Program-made: the position numbers and the translations under genes
Notes under the pieces: model-generated
Database searches by the model: none
What the model saw: the letters and a program-made list of their open reading frames with translations, nothing else
What the model was told of the DNA's origin: nothing
Shown: in pieces, positions 7,994 through 15,470 of the stretch
Numbering within the stretch: the first letter of the stretch is position 1
Layout: each line of letters begins with the position of its first letter
Assembly (NCBI RefSeq): GCF_900119165.1
Contig: NZ_FPJG01000006.1
Coordinates: 5,890,001 to 5,954,000, forward strand
DNA length: 64,000 bases
Origin: Amycolatopsis australiensis
GTDB lineage: Bacteria; Actinomycetota; Actinomycetes; Mycobacteriales; Pseudonocardiaceae
Reading direction: 5' to 3'

Positions 7994-9667
7994 ATGCGCA
8001 TACTCGGGATCAACGCCGTTTTCCACGACCCGGCCGCCGCGCTGGTCGTGGACGGGGAGATCGTCGCCGCGGCCGAAGAAGAACGCTTCAGCCGCCGCAA
8101 ACACGGCAAGCAGGCCGTTCCGTTCTCGACGTGGGAACAGCCCGCGCAGGCCGCGGCCTGGTGCCTCGAGAAGGCGGGACTGTCCGCGAAGGACCTCGAC
8201 GCCGTCGGGTACTCCTACGACCCGGCGCTGGTCGAACCCGGCCTGGCCGGCCACGACCCGAGCGGCGAGGAACTGCGGACCGAGTTCGCCAAGCGGGCGC
8301 CGCTGTTCCTGAAGTCCGCGCTGCCCGGGCTGGACCCGGGAATCGTCAAGTTCGTCCGGCACCACGTCGCGCACGCCGCGTCGGCCGCGCTCGCCGCGCC
8401 GTTCGGCGACTGCGCGGTGCTCGTGGCCGACGGGCGCGGCGAGAGCACGTCCTATCTGGCCGGTGAGTACCGCGACGGCCGGTTCAAGGAACTGGCGGCG
8501 CAGCGGCTCCCCCACTCGCTGGGCCTGCTCTACGAAGACCTGACCGAGCACCTCGGCTTCGCCCGCTCCAGCGACGAGTACAAGGTCATGGCCCTGGCCT
8601 CCTACGGCAAGCCCGAGTACCTCGACGAACTGTGCGAGCACGTGCACGTCACCGGTGACGGCGGGTTCCACGCCCACGGCGTCGACCTGGCCGCGCTCGC
8701 CCCGCGCCGCGAAGCCGGCGAAGAACTGACCCGGCGGCACGCCGACCTCGCGGCGAGCGTCCAGCGGGTCCTCGAAGACATCCTGCTGGAGCTGGCCGAC
8801 TGGCTGCACGAGCGCACCGGCCAGCGCGACCTGGCGATGGCGGGCGGGATCGCGCTCAACTGCGTCGCCAACAGCCGCCTGCACGCCGAGGGCCCCTTCG
8901 ACCGGATCTGGGTGCAGCCCGCCGCGGGCGACGCGGGCACGGCGCTCGGCGCGGCCCTGCAGCTCGCGGCCGACGCCGGCGAGCGCGGCGCGCCGATGGG
9001 CGACGCCGGCCTGGGTCGCGAATGGACCGACGAAGAGCTGGAAGCCATTCTCCGCAAGGCGAAACTGCCCTACGAACGTCCGGACGACCTCGCCGAGACC
9101 GTGGCCGAAGCGCTGGCCGGCGACGAGGTCGTCGCGTGGTTCCAGGGCCGCGCCGAGTTCGGGCCGCGGGCGCTGGGGCACCGGTCGCTGCTGGCCCACC
9201 CGGGCCGCAAGGCCAACCTGGAACGGCTCAACGACGTCAAGGGCCGCGAGCAGTTCCGGCCGGTCGCACCGATGGTGCGGGCCGGACGGGCGGCCGAGAT
9301 CTTCACCCGGGGGCCGCTGCCCAGCCCGTACATGCTCTTCGTCCACGACGTCGCCGAAGCCTGGCGGGACCGCATCCCGGCCGTCACGCACGTCGACGGC
9401 ACGGCCCGGGTCCAGACCGTCGAAGACCGCGAAAACCCCGTGCTGGCGCGGATGCTGGCCGGGTTCGAGCGGCGCACCGGCCTGCCGGTCGTGATCAACA
9501 CCAGCCTCAACACCGCGGGCCGCCCGATGGTCGACTCGCCCCGCGACGCGCTCGAATGCTTCGGCTCCGCGCCGATCGACCTGCTCGCGCTGGGGCCGTT
9601 CGTGCTCCGGCGGCCCCGTCCGACACGAACCGGCGCGGCGTCGCCGGAGGAGAAGGAGGTGCCGTGA
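7994..9667 (+). CDS. Carbamoyltransferase, NodU/CmcH family
   Basis: A 557-residue enzyme with the two domains of the family. The N-terminal Kae1-like domain begins MRILGINAVFHDPAAALVVDGEIVAAAEEERFSR and contains RHHVAHAASA, whose histidines bind metal. The C-terminal YrdC-related domain holds the signature FGPRALGHRSLLAHP and VNDVKGREQFRPVAP-like block. Family members carbamoylate hydroxyl groups of sugars or antibiotics using carbamoyl phosphate and ATP. It is the first gene of the heptose operon and its stop overlaps the next start (TGATG), so the carbamoyl acceptor may be the heptose glycan; that is inference. Confidence 0.9.
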   Translation: MRILGINAVFHDPAAALVVDGEIVAAAEEERFSRRKHGKQAVPFSTWEQPAQAAAWCLEKAGLSAKDLDAVGYSYDPALVEPGLAGHDPSGEELRTEFAKRAPLFLKSALPGLDPGIVKFVRHHVAHAASAALAAPFGDCAVLVADGRGESTSYLAGEYRDGRFKELAAQRLPHSLGLLYEDLTEHLGFARSSDEYKVMALASYGKPEYLDELCEHVHVTGDGGFHAHGVDLAALAPRREAGEELTRRHADLAASVQRVLEDILLELADWLHERTGQRDLAMAGGIALNCVANSRLHAEGPFDRIWVQPAAGDAGTALGAALQLAADAGERGAPMGDAGLGREWTDEELEAILRKAKLPYERPDDLAETVAEALAGDEVVAWFQGRAEFGPRALGHRSLLAHPGRKANLERLNDVKGREQFRPVAPMVRAGRAAEIFTRGPLPSPYMLFVHDVAEAWRDRIPAVTHVDGTARVQTVEDRENPVLARMLAGFERRTGLPVVINTSLNTAGRPMVDSPRDALECFGSAPIDLLALGPFVLRRPRPTRTGAASPEEKEVP

Positions 9668-10227
9668 TGGAAGACCATCTCGCCGCTCTGGCCGAAGCCG
9701 CCCGGCGGACCCGCGAATCCGCGCCCAAGATAACCGCGTGGGGACGGCATCTCGCCGGCGTGTTCGAAGCCGGCGGCAAGCTGCTCGCCTGCGGCAACGG
9801 CGGCAGCGCGGCCGAGGCCCAGCACCTGACCGGCGAGCTCGTCGGCCGGTTCCGCCACGAACGCCGTCCGCTCCCGGCGATCGCGCTGCACGCGGACACC
9901 TCGGCGACCACGGCCATCGTGAACGACTACGGCGACCACGAGGTCTTCGCCCGCCAGGTGCACGCGCACGGGCGGCCGGGTGACGTCCTGGTCTGCCTGT
10001 CCACCAGCGGCGGCAGCCAGAACGTCGTCGCCGCCGCGAAGGCCGCGCACGAGCTCGGGGTCACGACGTGGGCGCTCACCGGGCCCGCGCCGAACCCGCT
10101 CGCCGCGCTGTGCGACGACGCCGTGACGGTGGAGGCGCCGACCGTCGCGACCGTGCAGGAGATGCACCTGGCGCTGGTGCACGGCCTGTGCGCGGCGCTG
10201 GACGACGCGCTCGGGGTGACCGCGTGA
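9667..10227 (+). CDS. gmhA: SIS-domain sedoheptulose-7-phosphate isomerase, GmhA-like
   Basis: A 186-residue protein. ACGNGGSAAEAQHLTGELVGRF (about 42-63) is the GmhA phosphosugar-binding signature, and CLSTSGGSQNVVAAAKAAHELG is the second SIS loop. GmhA converts sedoheptulose-7-phosphate to D-glycero-D-manno-heptose-7-phosphate, the first step of ADP-heptose synthesis. It overlaps both neighbours (TGATG before, GTGA after). The next gene is HldE-like and a GmhB domain is encoded at 18588, so the pathway assignment is well supported by context. Confidence 0.9.
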   Translation: MEDHLAALAEAARRTRESAPKITAWGRHLAGVFEAGGKLLACGNGGSAAEAQHLTGELVGRFRHERRPLPAIALHADTSATTAIVNDYGDHEVFARQVHAHGRPGDVLVCLSTSGGSQNVVAAAKAAHELGVTTWALTGPAPNPLAALCDDAVTVEAPTVATVQEMHLALVHGLCAALDDALGVTA

Positions 10228-11591
10228 AGCCGCTGGTCGTCCTCGGCGACACGCTGCTCGACGTCGACGCCGAAGGCACCGCGGAGCGGTTGTGCCCGGA
10301 GGCGCCGGTGCCGGTGGTGGACCTGACCGCCCGGCGCCGCCGCCCGGGCGGGGCCGGGCTGGCCGCGCTGCTGGCGGCGCGGTCGGCCACCGAGGTCGTG
10401 CTGGTCACGCCGCTGGGCGACGACGAAGGCGGCCACGCGCTCACCGGGCTGCTCGAACCGGACGTCACCGTGCTGCCGCTGCCCCTGCGCGGCACGACGG
10501 TGTGCAAGACCCGCGTCCGCGCGAGCGGGCAGTCCCTGGTGCGCCTGGATTCCGGCGACGGCACGGCCACCGCCGAGCCGCTGCCGTCCCGCGTGCGCGC
10601 GGTCGTCGAAGACGCCGGCGCCATCCTCGTCGCCGACTACGGCCGGGGCCTGACGCGCAATCCGGACGTCCGGGCGCTGCTGCGGGAACTCGCCGAGCGC
10701 GTCCCGGTGGTCTGGGACCCGCACCCCCGCGGGGCCCAGCCGGTCCCGGGCACCTGCCTGGCCACCCCGAACCTCGCCGAGGCACGCGCGGTGCTCGCCG
10801 GGCACGACGAGCCGGCCGAGCTCGCGAAGCTGCTGCGCGGGCACTGGCACGCCGACGCGGTCGCCGTCACCGTGGGCGCGCGGGGTGCCGTCCTCGCCGA
10901 CGGCCTCGGCGAAACCACCGTGCCGGTTCCGGCGGCGGCCCGGGCACCGGGGTACACCGCGCCGGACACCTGCGGCGCGGGCGACCGGTTCGCCGCGGCC
11001 GCCACCGCGGCCCTGCTCGGCGGCGCGGACGCCGGCGAGGCCGTCACGACGGCGGTCGAAGCGGCCGCCCGGTTCGTCGCGGCCGGTGGCGCGACCGCGC
11101 TGTCCACCGACGACGGCCCGGTCCCCGACCGGCAGCCGGCCACCGACGCCTTCGGCCTCGCCGACCGCGTCCGGGAGACCGGTGGCCGCCTGATCGCCAC
11201 CGGCGGCTGCTTCGACCTGCTCCACCCGGGACACGTCAGCCTGCTCCGGCAGGCCCGCGCGCTCGGCGACGCCCTGGTCGTCTGCCTCAACTCCGACGCG
11301 TCGGTGCGCGCCCTCAAGGGCCCGGGCCGGCCGCTCGTGCGGGACCGCGACCGCGCGCGGCTGCTGACCGCGCTGTCCTTCGTGGACGCCGTCGCCGTGT
11401 TCGACGAACCGTCGCCCACCGCCGTGCTGGAGCGGCTGCGCCCGCACGTGTGGGTCAAGGGCGGCGACTACGCGCAGGCGGACCTGCCCGAACGCGAGGT
11501 CGTCGAACGGCACGGCGGCGAGGTCGTGCTCGTCCCGACCGTCCCCGGCTACTCGACGTCGCGGCTGGTCGCCGCGGCGGCCAGTGCCTGA
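10224..11591 (+). CDS. hldE: Bifunctional heptose-7-phosphate kinase / heptose-1-phosphate adenylyltransferase, HldE (RfaE)-like
   Basis: A 455-residue two-domain protein. Residues 1 to about 300 form a PfkB sugar kinase with the anion-hole motif DTCGAGDRF at 248-256 (Thr to Cys against the usual DTTGAGD). Residues from about 320 form a nucleotidyltransferase with GGCFDLLHPGHVSLL, where HPGH at 334-337 is the catalytic HxGH, and WVKGGDY. E. coli HldE is 477 residues with the same order. It should phosphorylate C1 of heptose-7-phosphate and, after GmhB action, add AMP. The GTG start overlaps the gmhA stop. Confidence 0.9.
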   Translation: MKPLVVLGDTLLDVDAEGTAERLCPEAPVPVVDLTARRRRPGGAGLAALLAARSATEVVLVTPLGDDEGGHALTGLLEPDVTVLPLPLRGTTVCKTRVRASGQSLVRLDSGDGTATAEPLPSRVRAVVEDAGAILVADYGRGLTRNPDVRALLRELAERVPVVWDPHPRGAQPVPGTCLATPNLAEARAVLAGHDEPAELAKLLRGHWHADAVAVTVGARGAVLADGLGETTVPVPAAARAPGYTAPDTCGAGDRFAAAATAALLGGADAGEAVTTAVEAAARFVAAGGATALSTDDGPVPDRQPATDAFGLADRVRETGGRLIATGGCFDLLHPGHVSLLRQARALGDALVVCLNSDASVRALKGPGRPLVRDRDRARLLTALSFVDAVAVFDEPSPTAVLERLRPHVWVKGGDYAQADLPEREVVERHGGEVVLVPTVPGYSTSRLVAAAASA

Positions 11592-11618
11592 TCCCCTCCG
11601 ACCCCGCGAAGGAGAGCG

Positions 11619-12305
11619 ATGCGACCCCTCGGCAACGTCCTGATCACCGGTGGCGCGTCCGGCCTCGGCGCCGCCACCGTCGACGCCGTCCGCAAGGCGG
11701 GCGGCACCCCCTACGTCCTCGACCGCGTCCGGCCCGAGGACCCGGCCGAGTACGTCGAGGCCGACCTGACCGACACCGCGGCCACCGAGGCCGCGGTCCG
11801 CGAGCTGGCCGAGCGCGCGGGCGGCCTCGACGGCGTCTTCACCGCCGCGGGCACCGACGCCTGCGGCCCGCTCGGCGAAGTGTCCACCGAGGACTGGGAA
11901 CGGGTCGTCAAGGTCAACCTGCTCGGCACGGCCGCGGTCGTCCGCGCCGCGCTCCCCTACCTGGAGCGCTCGCACGGCACGGTCGTCACGGTGGCCTCCA
12001 CGCTGGGCATCAAGGCGGTCAGCGACGCGACCGCGTACTGCGCCTCGAAGTTCGGCGTCGTCGGCTTCACCCGCGCGCTGGCCGCGGAGCTGGCCGGCCG
12101 CGTCGGCGTCACGCTGCTCATCCCGGGCGGCATGTGGACGCACTTCTTCGACGGCCGCACCGACCAGTACAAGCCGCCGCCGGACGCCAAGCTGAACCAG
12201 CCGGAGAACGTCGCGGAGACCGTCGTCTTCGCGCTCCGGCAGCCGCCCGGCTCGGAAGTCCGCGAACTGGTCGTGTGCGCTTCCGAGGAGGGGTCGTGGC
12301 CGTGA
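11619..12305 (+). CDS. SDR-family oxidoreductase
   Basis: A 228-residue classical short-chain dehydrogenase. TGGASGLGAATVDAV is the Gly-rich NAD(P) loop, a VTVASTLG strand carries the catalytic Ser, and YCASKFG is the YxxxK motif. It follows hldE by 27 bases with a GAAGGAGAGC ribosome site. In this operon it could modify a nucleotide-activated sugar, for example an oxidation/reduction at a heptose carbon, but nothing in the sequence fixes the substrate. Confidence 0.85.
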   Translation: MRPLGNVLITGGASGLGAATVDAVRKAGGTPYVLDRVRPEDPAEYVEADLTDTAATEAAVRELAERAGGLDGVFTAAGTDACGPLGEVSTEDWERVVKVNLLGTAAVVRAALPYLERSHGTVVTVASTLGIKAVSDATAYCASKFGVVGFTRALAAELAGRVGVTLLIPGGMWTHFFDGRTDQYKPPPDAKLNQPENVAETVVFALRQPPGSEVRELVVCASEEGSWP

Positions 12306-13246
12306 GCGCCGCGGTCCTCGTGCTGCGCGCGCTCGGGCTCGGCGACCTGCTGACCGCGGTTCCGGCGCTGCGGGCGCTGCGCGCGGCCTACCCGGACGAC
12401 CGGCTGGTGCTGGCCGCGCCGGAGGGCCTGCGCGACCTGGTCGAGCTGATCGACGCCGTCGACGAGCTGCTGCCGACGGCCGGGCTCGGCGACCTGTCGT
12501 GGCCGGGGCCGCCGCCGCGGCTCGCGGTGAACCTGCACGGCAGCGGCCCGGAAAGCATCCACGATCTGCTGGCCACCGACCCCGCCGAGCTGCTGACCCA
12601 CCGCCACCCCGACTTCCCGGACGTGCCCGGCCTCGAGTGGCGCGACGACGTCCACGAGGTCGACCGCTGGTGCCGGCTCGTCGAATACGCCCACCTGGAG
12701 GCGGACCGCTCGGCGCTGCACCTGCCCGCGCCGCCCGGCCCGAGCCCGGCGCCGGACGCCGTCGTGGTGCACCCGGGTGCGGCCTTCCCGGCGCGGCGCT
12801 GGCCGCCCGAGCGGTTCGCCGCGGTGGTCGCCGCGCTGACGGCCGCCGGGCACCGCGTGGTGCTCACCGGCAGTGCCGCCGAACGCGACCTGGCGCTCGG
12901 CGTCGCCGACCGGGCCGGGCTCGGCGAAGACGCGGTGCTCGCCGGCCGCACGGACCTGGCGGAGCTGGCCGCGCTGGTGGCCGGGGCGGCGCTCGTCGTC
13001 TGCGGCGACACCGGCGTCGGGCACCTGGCGACCGCGTTCGGCACGCCGTCGGTGCTGTTGTTCGGCCCGACGCCGCCGCGGCTGTGGGGCCCGCCGCCGT
13101 CCGCGCGGCAGCACGTCGTGCTGTGGGCCGGCAACGTCGGCGACCCGCACGGCGAAGAACCCGACGGCGGGCTGCTGCTGCTCGGCGAAGAACGCGTCCT
13201 GGCGGCCACCCGCTCGGCGCTGGAAGCGAGGGTGCCGCATGGCTGA
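12302..13246 (+). CDS. Glycosyltransferase family 9 (heptosyltransferase-like)
   Basis: A 314-residue GT-B enzyme. AVLVLRALGLGDLLTAVPALRALRAAYPDD is the GT9 N-terminal glycine loop, PGAAFPARRWPPERFAAV begins the C-terminal domain, and CGDTGVGHLATAFGTPSVLLFGPTPP is the donor-binding GDTG-x-H motif of ADP-heptose:LPS heptosyltransferases. In an actinobacterium with no LPS the acceptor must be another glycan. Start chosen at GTG 12302, which overlaps the SDR stop; GTG 12296 is an alternative and sits nearer the GAGGAGGGG site. Confidence 0.87.
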   Translation: MSAAVLVLRALGLGDLLTAVPALRALRAAYPDDRLVLAAPEGLRDLVELIDAVDELLPTAGLGDLSWPGPPPRLAVNLHGSGPESIHDLLATDPAELLTHRHPDFPDVPGLEWRDDVHEVDRWCRLVEYAHLEADRSALHLPAPPGPSPAPDAVVVHPGAAFPARRWPPERFAAVVAALTAAGHRVVLTGSAAERDLALGVADRAGLGEDAVLAGRTDLAELAALVAGAALVVCGDTGVGHLATAFGTPSVLLFGPTPPRLWGPPPSARQHVVLWAGNVGDPHGEEPDGGLLLLGEERVLAATRSALEARVPHG

Positions 13247-14549
13247 GCACATCGGCATCGTCGGCGCGGGCTACGTCGGCCTGACGAGCGCTGCCTGCTT
13301 CGCGCGGCTCGGCCACCGCGTGACCTGCGTCGACGCCGACGAGTCCAAAGTGGACCAGCTGCGCCGGGGCGAGGTGGCCATCGCCGAGCCCGGCCTGCCC
13401 GAGCTGGTCGCGCAGGGCCGGTCCGACGGAACCCTCACCTTCACCGACGCCCAGGCCGAGCTGTACGGCACGGACCTCGTGTTCCTCTGCCTCCCGACGC
13501 CGCCCGACCGCGACGGCGCACCCGACCTCGGCGTCCTCGAGCAGGTCGTCCCGCAGCTGGGCCGGCTGCTGCGGCCGGGCAGCGTGGTGGTGACGAAGTC
13601 GACGGTCCCGGTCGGCACCGCGGCCCGGCTGCCCGGCCTGCTGCGGCGCGACGACCTGCCGGTCGTCAGCAACCCCGAGTTCCTGCGGGAGGGCCACGCC
13701 GTCGACGACTTCCTGCACCCGGACCGGGTCGTGGTCGGCACCGACCCGCCGAACTCCGCGGCGGCCCAGCGGGTCGCGCGGCTGTACGAGCCGACCGGCG
13801 CGCCGGTCGTCGCGACCGACTCGGCCAGCGCCGAACTCGCGAAGTACGCCAGCAACGCGTTCCTCGCGGTGAAACTGTCCTATGTGAACGTTCTCGCCGA
13901 ACTGTGCGAGCGGTTCGGCGCCGACGTCCGCGAGGTCGCCCGCACGATGGGCATGGACGCACGGATCGGCCCGGAGTTCCTCGCCCCCGGTCCCGGCTGG
14001 GGTGGTTCGTGCCTGCCGAAGGACACCTCGGCGCTGCTGCACGCGGCCGAGTCGGCGGGCGTCGAGTTCGGCATCCTGCGCGACGCGGTCCGGGTCAACG
14101 CCCGGCAGCGCGCCCGGGTGGTGCGGGCGGTGCGCCAGGCCGTCACCGGGTCGGCGGCGGGGTCGCTGGCCGGCACCCGGATCGGCCTGCTGGGCCTGGC
14201 GTTCAAGGCGGGCACGGGCGATCTGCGGGATTCGCCGGCGCTGGCGGTGGCGGCGGAGCTGGCTCGCGCCGGCGCGGAGCTCACCGCGCACGACCCGGCG
14301 GTCGGCACCGTCCCGGGTCTCGACGCCGTCCAGGTCGTGGACGACCCGTACCTGGTGGCCAAGGACGCCGCCGCGCTGGTCGTGCTCACCGAGTGGCCCG
14401 AGTTCCGTGACCTCGACTGGGCGCGCTTGGCGGCGTCGGCCGCGCAGGCGGTCGTCGTCGACACGCGGAACCTGCTCGATCCCGACACCTTGGCCGGAGC
14501 CGGCTTCACGCACATCGGCGTCGGCACGCACCCACGGAGGCAGTCATGA
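13239..14549 (+). CDS. UDP-glucose 6-dehydrogenase
   Basis: A 436-residue UDP-glucose/GDP-mannose dehydrogenase. GIVGAGYVGLTSAACFARLGH (about 5-25) is the NAD loop. NPEFLREGHAVDDFLHPDRVVVG is the conserved central block. GPGWGGSCLPKD contains the catalytic Cys at 258. GLAFKAGTGDLRDSPAL marks the UDP-binding domain. The enzyme makes UDP-glucuronate, which the epimerase at 6916 could decarboxylate to UDP-xylose. GDP-mannose dehydrogenase is the main alternative. The start ATG overlaps the GT9 gene by 8 bases. Confidence 0.9.
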   Translation: MAEHIGIVGAGYVGLTSAACFARLGHRVTCVDADESKVDQLRRGEVAIAEPGLPELVAQGRSDGTLTFTDAQAELYGTDLVFLCLPTPPDRDGAPDLGVLEQVVPQLGRLLRPGSVVVTKSTVPVGTAARLPGLLRRDDLPVVSNPEFLREGHAVDDFLHPDRVVVGTDPPNSAAAQRVARLYEPTGAPVVATDSASAELAKYASNAFLAVKLSYVNVLAELCERFGADVREVARTMGMDARIGPEFLAPGPGWGGSCLPKDTSALLHAAESAGVEFGILRDAVRVNARQRARVVRAVRQAVTGSAAGSLAGTRIGLLGLAFKAGTGDLRDSPALAVAAELARAGAELTAHDPAVGTVPGLDAVQVVDDPYLVAKDAAALVVLTEWPEFRDLDWARLAASAAQAVVVDTRNLLDPDTLAGAGFTHIGVGTHPRRQS

Positions 14550-15151
14550 CGCTGCGCGTCCTCGCGCTGGCCTGCACGCTCAAGCCGTCGCCGGCGAAGT
14601 CCAGCAGCGACCTCATCGCGCGGCAGCTGCTCGACCTGTTCGCGGAGCGGGGTGCCACGGGCGAGCTGGTGCGCGTGGTCGACCACGACGTCCGCCCGGG
14701 TGTCGAGGCCGACATGGGCGAGGGCGACGCGTGGCCGGCGATCCGGCGGAAGGTCGCGGACGCCGACATCCTGCTGGTCTCCACGCCGACCTGGGTCGGC
14801 CACATGTCCAGCGTCGCCCAGCGCGTCCTCGAACGGCTGGACGCGGAGCTGTCCGAAACCGACGACGAGGGCAGGCCGTCGATGTTCGGCAAGGTCGCGG
14901 TCGCCGCGGTGGTCGGCAACGAGGACGGGGCGCACAAGATCATCGCGGACCTGTTCCAGGCGCTGAACGACGTCGGCTTCACGATCCCCGCCCAGGGCGG
15001 CACGTACTGGAACGGCGAAGCCATGCAGGGCGGCGACTACCAGGACCTCGACGAGACGCCCGAGGCCGTGGCCTCGACGAACGCGACCCTGGTCCGCAAC
15101 GCCGTCCACCTGGCGAACCTGCTGCGGGACCAGCGGTACCCGGCCTCGTGA
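14546..15151 (+). CDS. Flavodoxin-like / NADPH-dependent FMN reductase family protein
   Basis: A 201-residue protein starting MTLRVLALACTLKPSPAKSSSDLIARQLLDLF. The ATLKPSPxxSSS loop is the FMN-phosphate loop of the WrbA/FMN-reductase class, and DILLVSTPTWVGHMSSVAQRVLERLD is the flavin-binding region. Likely a flavin-dependent quinone or nitro reductase acting in redox protection. It overlaps the dehydrogenase stop (ATGA) and ends the operon. Why it travels with glycan genes is not clear; a shared stress-type promoter would explain it. Confidence 0.85.
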   Translation: MTLRVLALACTLKPSPAKSSSDLIARQLLDLFAERGATGELVRVVDHDVRPGVEADMGEGDAWPAIRRKVADADILLVSTPTWVGHMSSVAQRVLERLDAELSETDDEGRPSMFGKVAVAAVVGNEDGAHKIIADLFQALNDVGFTIPAQGGTYWNGEAMQGGDYQDLDETPEAVASTNATLVRNAVHLANLLRDQRYPAS

Positions 15152-15184
15152 CTACTCCGTTCGAGTGATGCGGGTGCGCCGAAG

Positions 15185-15208
15185 GAGTGTGGCGCAGGCC
15201 ACGGGGTA
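15185..15208 (+). promoter_or_regulatory. SigB-type promoter candidate of the small CxxC protein gene
   Basis: GAGT-N15-GGGTA. It fits the looser GNNT-N14-16-GGGTA consensus known for Streptomyces SigB and lies 34 bases before the small gene. Confidence 0.45.
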
Positions 15209-15242
15209 ACCGCCGGCCACCAACGACCCATCAGGGGGCACC

Positions 15243-15422
15243 ATGCCGAACCGAGTGCTGATCAGCCGCGACAGCAAGCCCATCCCGTGTGAGGAATGCG
15301 GCCTGCCCGCGTTGCACGTCGCCCGGCTCGTGGCCGGCGACGGCACGCTGCTCGGCCAGACGATGGTGTGCACGGCGTGCCGGCGGCACCGCTCCGAAGC
15401 CGAAGCCATCGCCGTGCCTTGA
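15243..15422 (+). CDS. Small protein with two CxxC pairs (putative zinc knuckle)
   Basis: A 59-residue ORF beginning MPNRVLISRDSKPIPCEECG. Two cysteine pairs, C16-x-x-C19 and C43-x-x-C46, separated by 23 residues, look like a zinc ribbon. The tail is Arg/His/Glu rich (RRHRSEAEA). A strong CAGGGGG ribosome site stands 4-10 bases before the ATG. It has its own stress-type promoter candidate and is followed by a strong hairpin, so it looks like an independent gene. Function unknown; a small regulator or RNA/DNA-binding peptide is possible. Confidence 0.7.
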   Translation: MPNRVLISRDSKPIPCEECGLPALHVARLVAGDGTLLGQTMVCTACRRHRSEAEAIAVP

Positions 15423-15429
15423 GCGCCGC

Positions 15430-15470
15430 CGCGTGAAGGCCACCCCGGACTGCGAGGTGGCCTTCACGCG
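15430..15470. terminator. Bidirectional hairpin terminator
   Basis: A perfect 15-bp stem (15430-15444 with 15456-15470) and an 11-base loop, 8 bases after the small gene. The distal arm includes the stop codon of the convergent FUSC gene. Confidence 0.75.

Noticed and set aside
7921..8466. A 181-residue frame before and inside the carbamoyltransferase gene
   Set aside because: Shadow of the carbamoyltransferase in another frame, starting within its promoter region.
10292..13246. A 984-codon open frame on the plus strand
   Set aside because: Only its end, from GTG 12302, is a real GT9 protein. The rest overlaps hldE and the SDR in another frame.
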